This document shows positions 10,911-21,273 of a stretch of 64,000 nucleotides of DNA, piece after piece. The DNA lies in contig CM071568.1 in NCBI GenBank assembly GCA_036426205.1, positions 38,764,960 through 38,828,959 of the forward strand. The letters run 5' to 3'. The notes under the pieces were generated by a model. It did no database searches. It saw only the letters and a list, made by a program, of their open reading frames with translations, and was not told the DNA's origin. Each line of letters begins with the position of its first letter. The first letter of the stretch is position 1. The DNA comes from Ascaphus truei (Eukaryota > Chordata > Amphibia > Anura > Ascaphidae). A program made the translations under genes and the position numbers.

Positions 10911-11547
10911 ACTTTGGCCCAAACTTTGTTTTTGAGTCTTGAGCAGACAAAGGCATCCCTTCATTTTCTTCTACCAAGGATATCATATCCTGTAGAGTAT
11001 TTCAATCAAGTGTAGATAAATCGTCCTCTTTGGCATAGAATTTTTTAAGGAGTAATTTTCTACAGAAAAGAAAGAGATCTTTGACACATATAAATTGGTT
11101 GACAAAGGGCATAGGTACAGATGATAGTCCCTTTGACAAGACCGCCTCCTGTGATGGTGTAAGGCAATATTGAGATAGATTGATCACCATAAGTCCTGAA
11201 ACAGGTAGCATTATCTTTTGCCCTTTTGATTGTGTCCATTCTTGTTCTGCGGTTGTTGTTTCGGTTTCTTCTCCTTCGGTGGCATGTAGCCCCATCTGCC
11301 CCTTTCTCGCAGGTGTCTTCCGTCCCCGTCTGATATGTCTTCTTCTATGCTTGTTCCTTGTCTCTCCCCTGTGGTGTAAAAAAGATGGAGGAGGCAGATG
11401 CCATAGGGAAGCTCGAGCGTAGGTTTCTGTTTGCTCCTTCCTCCATCTCTACATCGGATGAATCAAGATCTGTAGTTGATACATACGTTTGTCTCCCCTT
11501 AGCCCGTTTATTTCCTGGAACTTTCCAAAAATAGATGAAATTATTAG
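10911..11547 (-). pseudogene. PLE1 N-terminal linker
   Basis: The frame at 11002-11295 contains INLSQYCLTPSQEAVLSKGL followed by SVPMP, matching the conserved block upstream of PLE reverse transcriptases. Further upstream, in another frame, NNFIYFWKVPGNKRAKG and an acidic serine-rich stretch run to the edge of the inserted LTR at 11547. Frameshifts separate the pieces. Function of this region in PLEs is poorly defined. Confidence 0.7.
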
Positions 11548-12700
11548 TGTAGCCCTGTTTCCTTCTGAATACAGTATGCTACCAATACTGTCTAACCTGT
11601 TGGCTCGCAGGGCCTAAGCCTCCGCCACGGAGAGCCTGGGGCGATGAGTATGTGTACATATAATCTCTTACCAAGTGCAGCGCCTCCACCTGTGATGGCT
11701 CCCAGCAGAGCGGGAGTGGTTCCTCACAGGACAATAATACAATACTACGCACACAGCATGTAAAAGAAACAGTGACTTTACTTGCGGTAACCATAACCAT
11801 GCATGTCATTCATTAAGTGTCTCTCTTCTAGGAGACACAATAACTAACGCGTCTCACAGGACGCGACCCTTCACCGTGTGCCCACACCGTGCCCAATTCC
11901 CCCACACCACAAACCCCACCCCCAAAGTAAGGTATGTGTGTGTGACTGCGCAGCCACTGATGTTATAGTTGGTGCACTTAATGGATGTTACCTGCCGAGC
12001 GCTCCTGCGCTCGGGCCTGCAAACAGACTTTGCAAAGGATCCGACGACGCAGATTTGCCTGTGGTACCTTCCGGGGCGATCCCATCCATTTGGCTGTTTA
12101 TGGACTTGAAGAGGTCTGGTCCCAAACCTCTGGGAAGGTGCAGCGACAGTCTCTGGGTCTTGACACTTCTCTCACTAATGTCACAGGTTCCTATTCTAGG
12201 GCCTGTCCCTGCATTAACTCTAACTGACTGTGACTCAGGGCAAATCTGGGCCTGGGGTATTGTGGCCTAGTGTAGAGGCTACTTGCCTCTCTACATGCAG
12301 AGCTCCTACCTCTTCCCCTTCCCAGTCTTCTCTACCTAACGTGCTCCCCTGTGCAACCTCCTATATCTTCCTGCCAAGATCCTGTCGCCCTATTGGCTCC
12401 CTGGCATCACATGGTCTTTCTGAGGCTCATGGGACTTGTTGTCCCCTGCTCTAACCCTCCCCTGATTGGTCCGTGCTTCGCACGCTCCTGTAACCTCTTG
12501 CTGCGCATGCGCGACCTTCCTTCTGTTGCCGTAGCCTACGGGACTCACGGCGCATGCGCGAGTACCAAAATGGCGGCGCCCTGAACACTCGGGCCACCGC
12601 GGAGCCTCTGGTGCACCAGAGCGCTCCCTGCACTCGCCGCAACCTTCCCTTACTCTCCCTTGGCAGCGGAGATAAGGGAGAACTTGGGGACCTGGCTACA
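11548..12700 (+). mobile_element. solo LTR, family A, copy inside PLE1
   Basis: 1,153 bp bounded by TGTAGCCCTG and CTGGCTACA, the same inverted ends (TGTAGC / GCTACA) as the other family A LTRs but in the opposite orientation. Internal blocks match the copy at 59650-60741: GGGCCTAAGCCTC, GAGAGCCTGGGG, GCAGCGCCTCCACCTGTGA, then a CpG-rich part with GCGCATGCGC. The tetramers outside it are TTAG and TCAG, one mismatch from a duplication. PLE1 coding similarity stops at 12701 and resumes at 11547, which confirms both edges independently of the repeat. Confidence 0.8.
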
Positions 12701-12714
12701 TCAGCATAACCGGA

Positions 12715-13227
12715 TCAGTCTCTAGTGAATTTACTTTTCTTAATCTTCATTAAAAACGTTTTTAATTTTTCAAGTTCTTGTGTACATGTTATTTCAAATA
12801 ATTTCCAATTGTTATGGACATCAGGAACCAGTAGTTCTACTTTGAACTGGGCAATATCACATTTGGTCTTTTCCAAAACAATTTGATGCTCGATAATCAG
12901 TCTGATTAATTCCATAGACCATTGGTTCAAAATAGCTTCCCATTTAGTTCTGAAGGTGTCATTAATCTCCCAAATTGGTAGAACCTTAATACGAAGGCCC
13001 TTGGGGATCATGTCTGCTTTAAAATAGTGTTCTAAACTACAAATGTTCCACCAGGTTTTGCTCTGCTTGAATTACAGAGTTTTAAATTGATCACATTTGT
13101 CAGTGAAAGTAAAAGTTAATACACTTGTAGGTATCTGTTTTTGGTCACTAGAGAATATGTTCCACATGTTAATTTTCCATTTTCTCTCCTGGACATTAAA
13201 GTCTAGGCTATTAGTTTGGTTCTCCAT
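12715..13227 (-). pseudogene. PLE1 N-terminal domain with start codon
   Basis: The frame from the ATG at 13227 begins MENQTNSLDF and, after one in-frame stop near 13074, continues as TWWNICSLEHYF, then MIPKGLRIKVLPIWE and RTKWEAILNQ. These resemble the conserved N-terminal segment of amphibian PLE proteins (a hydrophobic W-rich lead followed by IPxGLR). It ends in a Lys-rich segment just above the LTR. No known catalytic domain; a role in RNA or protein binding is conjecture. Confidence 0.65.
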
Positions 13228-13259
13228 TGTATGTATAAATTTAAATTAAAGCGTAATTA

Positions 13260-13374
13260 TAATTATAACAGTCAAATACAGCTCAACCCGTTATAGCGCG
13301 ATCCGCTATAATGCGGATCCGCTTATAACGCGGTTTGAGCGTGGAAATGAATTTTAATTTTAAAGTTTTTTTTT
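13260..13374. repeat. short CpG-rich repeat end with small palindromes
   Basis: The block CAGCTCAACCCGTTATAGCG followed by alternating GCGGATCCGC-type motifs looks like the end of a DNA transposon. I cannot find its partner end, so the type is open. Confidence 0.3.
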
Positions 13375-14035
13375 TGCACACACACTGCACACACTCACTG
13401 CACACTGCATACATTCACAGCACACTTCATACACTCACAGCACACTACACACACTCACAGCCTCACAGCACACTGCATGCACTCACAGCACACTGCACAC
13501 ATGGCACACTTACTGCACACTCACAGCACACTGCACACACTCACAGCACACTGCACACACTCACAGCACACTGCACACACTCACAGCACACACTCACAGC
13601 ACACTGTATACACTCACAGCACACACTCACAGTACACTGCACACACTCCACACACTCCACACACTCACAGCACACTGCACACACTCACAGCACACTGCAC
13701 AACAAGCGCACACATATGGCACACTGCACACACACAGCACACACTCACGGCACACTGCATACACTGACAGCACACTGCATACACTCACAGCACACTGAAC
13801 ACACAGCATACACTCACAGCACACTGCATACACTCCACACACTCACAGCACACTGCACACACTGCACACACTCACAGCACACTGCACACACTCACAGCAC
13901 ACACTCACAGCACACTGCACACACACACACACAGCACACTGCACACACTCACAGCACACTGCACACACACACTGACACACACACACACACACACACACAC
14001 ACTGACACACAGTCAAATACACACACACAGAGACA
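13375..14035. repeat. CA-rich minisatellite, about 20-bp unit
   Basis: Units of the form CACTGCACACACTCACAGCA repeat about thirty times and pass into plain (CA)n at the right end. The 251-residue plus frame and the Cys/Val-rich minus frames over this block are repeat translation, not genes. Confidence 0.9.
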
Positions 14036-14538
14036 CACTGTCTCTTTAAGGGAGCTTATTAAAGGCGGTGCACCCAGGAGCAAGGCATAGTAATAAACAG
14101 AAAGAAAATGCAGATTCCAAAAGACAGAACCTGCAGAAACTCCAAAACGGGGCACTCAAGGTAGGTGAAAGTTATTACAAAATGAATTAATAGTACCAAT
14201 GGTCCAAAAAAATAGACAAAACAATACTAAAATCAATTAAAAACATGTAAACACTACTCCAGATCATATAAATATAATCCTAAATGGTTGCAGCATGCTA
14301 GAAAACTGTCAGAAGTCATTCAGCACATAACAATAGTCAGAAATGTAATTGAATTAAATACTTGCAGCAATCACAGAAATCCAGGAGGGGTAATCTAACC
14401 TCTCCCAAATTAAAGGATGACTGTCCAGCGGGAAAGAGATCCGTCAGAGTAAAATGTAGCTGACAAAACACTGGTGGAACATAAAGCAGCGAAGTCCAAA
14501 ATGGACTAGGTGTAATACTTCTACAATAGCAAGAATCA
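14036..14538. other. unassigned spacer
   Basis: AT-rich, nothing recognised. Confidence 0.4.
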
Positions 14539-14765
14539 GGCTGCGCTTATAGTAAGTGCGATGCGACGGAGCGACGGGAGCGATTGCAGCAACGCGAAAT
14601 TTGGAAGCCGGTCAAATTTGATTCTTCAGAGGCTGTCGCCACATGTGACAGGCACCAATCAATAACCTGCCCGTGACGTCGCCGCAAAGCGAATTACAAC
14701 ATTCGCTAGCGGCGACGGGTGACCTCACCCATTGGGTCGCCGTCGTGTGCACTATACGCGCGGCC
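14539..14765. mobile_element. MITE, PIF/Harbinger-like
   Basis: 227 bp with imperfect terminal inverted repeats of about 30 bp: left GGCTGCGCTTATAGTAAGTG, right (reverse complement) GGCCGCGCGTATAGTGCACA. Both are followed by a GACGGxGAC-type block. Flanking trinucleotides are TCA and TAA, close to the TWA duplication of Harbinger elements. The interior is CpG-rich and non-coding. Confidence 0.55.
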
Positions 14766-15491
14766 TAATGTAGCAGAGTTGTAGCAGATACATAACATGC
14801 CTGTTGAAATAGTATCAATTACAAAATATCATATGTAACGAAAAGGCATTTGCCACCGCTTGAGACAGTCCCGTATTGGGTATAACTTGATACAACAGCA
14901 ATCAGAAAGAAGTCCATATGTCCCGTTCTGTGTGAGGCTTGTAATGAAGCAAATCACAATAGTAAGCCTTGATCCTGATCTTGATCCTGATACATAGGTT
15001 AGATAAGGTATATTCCGGCCAATTGTCAGTGTTTCCTACCAACTAGTAATTGAAGACTGTAGGGGCTACAGATTTGTTAGTAGCCTAAAGGTACGTATAT
15101 CTCAGTCAGGATGTAGTGACAGTGACTGCTAAATGGTGAGTCAGGCTATTTATGGAGAGGAGAGACAGAGCTCCAGTTCTCTAGTGAAACTCCGCTGACT
15201 GTTGGCTATTTGGTGAGCCTGAAGTTCCAATGAACCAGGTACTAATTCGAGCTTCGATCACTCCTGCCTGTTTATGTCCCAGAGGGTCGGGAGGGTTCTG
15301 CGGCTGAGCCGTGAAGTAACTCCTTCACTGCCCTGTTTCTACCTCTTACGCGGTCCCGTATAGATAGGGTAGATGTTCAGCAGTAATAATCAAAGAGATA
15401 CAGCCCAAGGATAATATACCTCCTAATAGTGTAACCACACACACATATGGAATAAAGGAATATCTTAGCCTTAAGTATGTCCATTTATATA
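14766..15491. other. unassigned spacer
   Basis: No gene or clear element seen. Confidence 0.4.
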
Positions 15492-15678
15492 AAAAAACAG
15501 AAAGTGAATCCCTGCGCTTCTCCCATTGGGCTCACAATAAATGGGGAAATAAATATACATAGTGAAACCGAAGTCTGTAAAACAAAGGAGACTTTTGGTT
15601 ACATCCTTTGATTAAATAATGACAAGCCTGCTAACCAACGTCAAGGTAAGTCTCAGTAGCAGGTCCCTAAGCTAAATG
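15492..15678. repeat. left copy of a repeat that brackets a solo LTR
   Basis: Bases 15495-15593 are repeated directly at about 17091-17195. Bases 15589-15635 recur in reverse complement at 17196-17243. See the matching entry on the right. Confidence 0.75.
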
Positions 15679-16802
15679 TGTACAAATGTTCTGTGAAATA
15701 CACCCTGAAGGGGTTAATAAGCTAAGCATACGCTTATGTAACTTAGTGCAGTTCCTGAGGCCCGCGGCGGCCCCCGTGCCGGGCGCCGCAATGCTGCGGT
15801 GTGGTCGCACATGCGCGGCCATAGGAGGTACGGCGGCCCTACCAGAAGACTCGCGCATGCGTAGAGGGACCCGCAAGTGGCGGCCATTGGGAGGAGAGTG
15901 CTCTGTGGGGACTACAAGCCCCAGCAGCAATCAGGGCCGCAAACCACATGACGTCAGGGAGCCAATCGCGCAGTCTGATTCCCCTGCTTGGGGAAAGATA
16001 CATTTTGCGCGCAAAGCCCCCGCTAGTCAGTCGGTGCTGGGACAAGGACAGGGTAGGAGGTATGTGCCCTAACTCTTACCATCAGATTGTGGCTGCTACA
16101 GGGACCGGCTCGGCCCCATTAGCTATTTGGTAAATCAGGGACACAGCTGCAAGCTGCGCGGCCCCTGACAATTGTGATCTGGGACCAGATCACCTTGCAA
16201 GGAGTAAATACTGTCTTCGTGTGGGACACTCCAGCGGGATACCACCCCACGCGGAGGCGGACTCGTAACAGATGACATCGCTAGTTTGGCGAATCCCCTC
16301 AGTCTTCTAATCGGCACGCCCGGGTCCTGGAGCACCCGGCAGGTACCTATATCTAAAGTGCACCAACAGTACACACACCATAGTGGCAGCGCTGACCACA
16401 TATAAGGGTGGGGCTGGTATCTTTGTGGACACCCGGGTGGTCGGGTGCCCGAGGGCCCGTCAGGTACAGTGGACACGGTGTGGGTTGCACGGTGGTGGGA
16501 AAGGCCCTGCGAGGTGAAGGGGTAGCTGTAACCAGTAGCGTTACTATTTTCATTATTGCTGAATATCTACATGTTCATAAGTAAAGGTTATAGTTAAATG
16601 CCTTGTGTTATTATTGTGTGTTGCTTTGCGGGGTTATCCCATCTAGTTGGATCATGCGCAGGTGGAGGCGCTGTCACCTATCGAATCAGGTACACCCCAG
16701 GCTCCCAGCGGCAGAGGTTCAGGCCACCGGTGAGCCACAGGTAAAGCACCACATACACCGTAGACGCCTTATCTCCCAGAGGGTGGGGGAAAGTGCGCTA
16801 CA
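15679..16802 (-). mobile_element. solo LTR, family A, copy 2
   Basis: Right end GTGCGCTACA at 16793-16802 and left end TGTACAAATG at 15679, about 1.12 kb. It shares with copy 1 the CpG-rich block (GCGCATGCG, GGGGACTACA), the block GTGGGACxCTCCA and the GGTGGAGGCGCTGTCACC block. Flanking tetramers AATG and CATG differ at one base. The left edge is chosen from length and the TG start and is less certain than the right one. Confidence 0.65.
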
Positions 16803-17090
16803 CATGTATGCAAGTAAAGTGGAAAGTGAATTTACAGGGACTTTCTGGGGAGATTAAACAGTATACCTTGAAAAGGAGGGACTAACCTCCCACAAGTTGC
16901 TCAATAAGCAGTAAGAGGTGGATTGGCTAAATACATGAATCACACCCTAATAGTGGTGCCCATGGATGCGTGCTGCTAGCGATTTAATTCGGCCCAACAG
17001 AAAATGTAAAACAAATATATATATATATTCACCGCGCTTCTCCGTGTAAGGAGCATGCTGTTGGTGAAAAGATTGGCCATGCATTTGTGA
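16803..17090. other. unassigned spacer
   Basis: Contains a short (TA)n run near 17017. Nothing else recognised. Confidence 0.3.
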
Positions 17091-17243
17091 AAAAATCAGA
17101 ATGTGAATCCTTGCGCTTCTCTCATTGGGCTAACAATAAATTGGGAAATAAATATACATAGTGAAACCTAAGTCTGTAAGACAAAGTAAACTTTTGTTAG
17201 CAGGCTTGTCATTATTTGATCAAAGGATGTAACCAAAAGTCTC
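17091..17243. repeat. right copy of bracketing repeat, with an inverted tail
   Basis: The first 105 bases repeat 15495-15593 in direct orientation. The next 48 bases repeat 15589-15635 in reverse complement. The switch from direct to inverted at about 17195 is abrupt, as in a template switch or a fold-back insertion. Confidence 0.75.
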
Positions 17244-17259
17244 CACACAAAATGTATTT

Positions 17260-17640
17260 CCCAGAAACACACACTGATCTGCAGACACTTGTTTATTGAA
17301 AACTAAAAACACACACACTGACCTGCAGACACACACCCAACCACACACACAGCTGCAGACACACACACACTGACAGACCCTAACCTGGACAAATAACACA
17401 CAGACCTTGACCTACACAAAACACACACACCCTGACCTACAAGACACACACACCCTGACCTATACAACACACACAGACCATGACCTACACAGCTCACGCA
17501 CAGACCCCAACCTATAAAACACACGCACAGACCCTGACATACAGAACTCAAATACATAGCACCTGAACTGCATAACTCACACATACAGACCCTGACCTAC
17601 ACAACTCACCACACATACAGACACAGACCCACACTTGCAG
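17260..17640. repeat. minisatellite, about 29-bp unit
   Basis: Units like CAGACCCTGACCTACACAAC with CA-rich linkers recur about ten times. The same unit reappears at 18740-18870. Confidence 0.8.
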
Positions 17641-17929
17641 GGCCGCTGACAGGAGGGGACAGAAGGGACAGATGTACAAGTGGCTGGGGGGAGGGGGGGC
17701 GGTAGGCTCTGCAAGTAAGCGTGGCTCAGCTTCCAGGGCGCACACGCTGACGTTGGAAGTTCGGCATGGGACAGAGGGATAGAGGCAGATGAGGGAGAGC
17801 CAGGGGGCCGGACGGGAGAGGACAAGCCGTCGGGCCTGGCCAGGGGTCGGGCCCAACTTGCAGTGCCAGTTGCCGGGCCTCAACAGCCACTGGACCCAGC
17901 CTGACCATCCACAAGGTAAGTCTCTTTTA
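17641..17929. other. GC-rich spacer between two minisatellites
   Basis: Contains a G-run near 17689. No family recognised. Minus-strand frames here run out of the flanking repeats. Confidence 0.35.
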
Positions 17930-18480
17930 AAAAAAATATGTTTTGGGGGGTGGAGGTCTATTTAATATGCATTGGGGTGGGGTCTTTTTATTATGTATAT
18001 ACGGGTGGGTGTATTTTTAATATGGATTGGGGGTGGGGGTCTTTTTAAGATGCATGGGGGGGTCTTTTTAAATATGCATTGGGGTGGGGTATATTTTTTA
18101 ATATGGGGTGGGGGTGTATTTTTTTAATATAGGGTGGGGGTGTATTTTTTAATATGCATTGGGGTGGGGAGTGTATTTTTCAATATGCATTGGGGTGTGT
18201 ATTTTATAATATACATTGGGGATGTATTTTTTAATATGCATTGGGGGGTCGTGGTGTATTTTTTAAAATGCATTGGGGGTGGGGTGTATTTTTGAATATG
18301 CATTGGGGGTGGGAGGTGGATTTTTTAATATGCATTGGGGGCTGGGGCGTATTTTTTAATATGTATTGGGGTAGGGGTGTTTTTTTATTATGTGTGGGGG
18401 AGTGCATTTTTATTATGTATTGGGGGTGGGTTATATGCATTTAGGGGGTGGTTATTTTGGTATGTATTTTGTGGGGGGGT
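17930..18480. repeat. minisatellite, about 30-32-bp unit
   Basis: Units of TTTTTAATATGCATTGGGG plus a GTGGGGTGTA spacer repeat about sixteen times. Each unit includes the palindrome ATGCAT. Confidence 0.88.
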
Positions 18481-18660
18481 TGAGTGAGAGTGTGGGTGAG
18501 TGAGAGGAGAGAGGGGGGAGGAGTGAGTGAGGAAAAGAGGGAGTAAGAGTGAGATGCAGGGGAGAGAAATATATGCGAGGTGACAGGGGGTGAGTGAGGA
18601 AGAGGGAGTGAGTTGGAGGAGAGAGAAATACATGGGCAGAGGGTGGGAAATAAAGGGGGC
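18481..18660. repeat. GA-rich low-complexity tract
   Basis: GAGTGAG / GAGAGG-type purine tract following the minisatellite. The minus frames at 18388-18812 are its translation. Confidence 0.75.
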
Positions 18661-18739
18661 TCGTCAGGTGTGAAATGGGGGGGCAGACATAACTCTTGTC
18701 CTGGGCCTCGGGAAATCTGTCGGTGGCCCTGGTGACACA

Positions 18740-18870
18740 GATCCTGATCAGCACAGCTCGCACACAGACCCTGACCTACACAACTCACACACACAGACCC
18801 TGACCTACACAACAGACACTGACCTACACATCTAACTCACACACATACCAGCACAGACTCATACACAAAG
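18740..18870. repeat. second block of the 29-bp minisatellite
   Basis: Same CAGACCCTGACCTACACAAC unit as 17260-17640, about four copies. The two blocks flank an unrelated 1.1 kb. Confidence 0.75.
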
Positions 18871-19212
18871 ACTGACTTAGCGGAACCATTTCTAACAGCA
18901 GGGGCTTTGAAGAGCAGGCATGCTTACAGGCACAGGGGTTGTGAGGAGAATGGCACAGCAGCTAGGTTCTTGCTGTTATTGGCCCCACCCCCTTTTCTCT
19001 GCAGCCGGGACATTTGAAAGCATTTGAAAGCTAAACTAATTGTCGGGATGCTCTTCCCCTAGCAATCCTCCTGTGCTGCTCCTGCCACGTTCTGTCTTGC
19101 TCCTCTGCTCCGTGGTCCTCCTCAGTCCTCTTCCACCGTGCTATTCACCACCTCTGCTGACCTGCTCCAGTAGTCCTCCTCAGTCCTGCTGGTGAGTGGG
19201 TTTGTCGAGCCC
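18871..19212. other. unassigned spacer
   Basis: No gene or clear element. Confidence 0.35.
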
Positions 19213-19590
19213 TGAGCATAGATATTGAGAATGTCTAGTAGCTGGATCCTTATCACTTCCCGGATCAGTACCGGGTTAGGTTATGATGTATGCGCCGCTT
19301 AATTGCAGAGAGCGGTCTCTAAAGCAGGATCACAGACCGGAGGTTAGAACATGGCCAGCACTGCAAACCCCTGGATCAGTAGCAGGTTACTAATTAGAAT
19401 AGTAACTGCATAGTTTGTTTAAAAGAACGGATCTAGTTTGTGAGCATAAATATTGAGAACGTATAGTAGCTGGATCTCTATCCCTGCCTTAAATTTGCAA
19501 GTATACGCCACTTAATTGTGGAGACGGAGCTCTAAACTAGGATCATAGACAGTGTACAGTACCGCCGGTGGCTAGAACGCATCCGGCACT
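19213..19590. repeat. tandem duplication, about 228-bp unit, 1.7 copies
   Basis: The block that opens AGCATAGATATTGAGAATGT at 19213 recurs at 19443 as AGCATAAATATTGAGAACGT, followed by the shared blocks TAGTAGCTGGATC, GCCACTTAATTG and GGATCAxAGAC. It lies directly before a hammerhead-like motif and PLE2. It may be part of PLE terminal repeats, but I cannot prove this. Confidence 0.6.
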
Positions 19591-19594
19591 GAAA

Positions 19595-19638
19595 CCCGAC
19601 GTACGTTTCGCCATTCTGACTGATGGCTTTTTCCAGTG
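19595..19638 (-). ncRNA. hammerhead-like motif upstream of PLE2
   Basis: Minus strand: a decayed box (CTGGAAA), stem GCCAT / ATGGC, then GAAAC, GTAC, GTC. Helix III and the GUC cleavage triplet are conserved. Two core bases of the box differ from consensus. It is inverted relative to PLE2, as the inverted repeat of PLE3 is to its coding tail. Confidence 0.35.
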
Positions 19639-19739
19639 TTTAGATATTTTTAATACTGTACCATTGGATATTAAATGTTCCAATGCACCTTATAATTTCT
19701 GACATTTTCTGCTTGGTATTTTCTTTAAGCAGTTGTTCC

Positions 19740-20330
19740 CTGTCACTATTTAGTGCACAAAAAAGAAGCCAGCACAGTCTTAAACAAAATGCTTTTAGTG
19801 TCCCAAATAATTCGACGATTCGGCTGTGCGACACAGCCTTTTACAAGATGAGGGCGACGGAGGTGGTACAACCGCTTCAAGATCCAATCACTGACAATTC
19901 GGCCTTCAGTCAATGTATCAAAATGTGTAAGTTAAAATCAACATTCATACCCCCATACAAAAATCAATCAGTCAGCACGTACATACGACTAGTTAAAGCG
20001 GACATTACACGTTATGCTAAGAAAAAACACAAAATTACGTACAACATGTCGGTTAAAGAGAAAAAGGTCTTAGACACATTAGCTAATAACAGGGACATCA
20101 TCATCAAGCGTGCTGACAAAGGGGGTGCCCTGGTTATACAGGACTATATTAACTATAAAACATCCTTTTGGGATTAAGCAGAAGCAGAATTCCTTACCAT
20201 TGATCATCCTAAGTGCCCGGTATTCTATACACTTTCCAAAATCCATAAGGACCATAACAACCCCCCAGGATGGCCCATTATAGTGCATATTAGCTCATTA
20301 AATGCATGAAATGCTTGCCATGTATGTTGA
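19740..20330 (+). pseudogene. PLE2 N-terminal region and RT fingers
   Basis: Within the frame at 19683-20177 the sequence STFIPPYKNQSVSTYIRLV leads to VKEKKVLDTL and IIKRADKGGALVI, the PLE block that opens the reverse transcriptase (usually KxADKGGxxVV). The frame ends at 20177 and continues beyond as FYTLSKIHKDHNNPPG and then a WPII block, the second RT block. The initiator is uncertain: the Met at 19683 may simply be the first ATG in this frame. Further downstream (about 20300-20540) the first catalytic aspartate block reads LASLDVSILYTIIPHD, so unlike PLE1 this copy keeps it. Confidence 0.8.
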
Positions 20331-20940
20331 TACATACTTACAACCTATAGCACAGAAAGCTAGATCATATGTTAAACTTTTAAGATAAATTTAAAAACAT
20401 ACCGCGTGAAGGATCGGATCATATACTGGCAAGTCTAGATGTCTCCATTCTATATACTATCATTCCTCATGATAAGGGATTAGATATAGTTAGGACAGCA
20501 CTCGTGGCCCATTATAAAGACACGGTCCCTATGAATATATAATGTTCCTTCTGCACTTCATTCTGTATAAGAATTATTTGAAATTCGAGAAGGATTACTT
20601 CTTGCAGATCAAAGGGACAGCCATGGGCAGTAACATGGCCCCAGCATATGACAATATTTACATGGCAAACTATGAGGAAGAATATATTTATAAATCTGAG
20701 TATTTTAAATATATCCTGGGATACCATCGCTACATAGATGGCCTGTTTCTAGTATGGACAGGGACTGAGTTCGAACTTACATCCTTCCTTGATTATTTAC
20801 ATGATCTTCCTTCACCAGTACGGCTATCGAATGTTTGGAGTAAGGAGCAATTGTCGTTTCTTGATGTCATGATTACCCAAAGTTGTGGTGAGTTGCATGC
20901 CGACCTCTTTAGGAAGCCACGGATAGGAATGCAATCTTAA
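20331..20940 (+). pseudogene. PLE2 reverse transcriptase palm with altered catalytic loop
   Basis: The frame at 20542-20940 carries IKGTAMGSNMAPAYDNIYM and the catalytic loop, but the loop reads YIDGLFLVW (residues 64-67) where PLEs have YIDD. The second aspartate is replaced by glycine. The sequence continues with LSFLDVMI and DLFRKP. Even without its frameshifts this enzyme would lack a metal-binding aspartate. Confidence 0.82.
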
Positions 20941-21273
20941 GGGCTGATAGTCACCATCCACCTTACCTTATTAGTGCTCTGCCATATTCCCAAAAGGTTA
21001 GGGTGTCAAGAATTACTAGTAGAAAGGAGAAATTAGACCCAGCTATGAGAGAGCTAAGTTCTAGATTCTCAGCTTGGGTATACCCTGCTACTATTCTTGA
21101 CAATTCCTTAAATAAGGAGATAGAGACTAATAGGGTAGGAGAAAATAAAGAGGATAGAATGGTATTCACCACCACATATAACCAGGCCAGTGGTTTCATT
21201 AAAGCAACAATAACGAAACACTGGCATTTGCTCCAAAATGACAGTATACTATCAGACATATGCCATGCACCAC
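20941..21273 (+). pseudogene. PLE2 thumb region, cut by an LTR
   Basis: The frame from 21003 reads FSAWVYPATILDNSLNKE, then VFTTTYN, IKATITKHWHLLQNDSIL and stops matching at CHAP, exactly where the LTR begins at 21274. Open reading beyond this point is LTR translation. The expected continuation (the segment before the Cys-rich linker) is lost or displaced. Confidence 0.75.

Larger units (their letters stand above)
8910..13227 (-). mobile_element. near full-length Penelope-like element (PLE1), split by a solo LTR
   Basis: A single minus-strand PLE can be followed from a start codon at 13227-13225 to its C-terminus at 8910. The order is N-terminal domain (12715-13227), linker (about 11000-11547), reverse transcriptase (about 9800-10900), Cys-rich linker (about 9300) and GIY-YIG endonuclease with tail (8910-9285). 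A 1.15 kb solo LTR at 11548-12700 interrupts the linker. The frame is broken by an in-frame stop near 13074, several frameshifts and an internal deletion near 10240-10340. The terminal repeats are not clear to me. It is the most complete PLE in the window and is dead. Confidence 0.8.

Noticed and set aside
13335..14090. 251-residue plus-strand ORF rich in His and Thr
   Set aside because: It is the translation of the CACTGCACACACTCACAG minisatellite. All three frames on both strands are open for the same reason.
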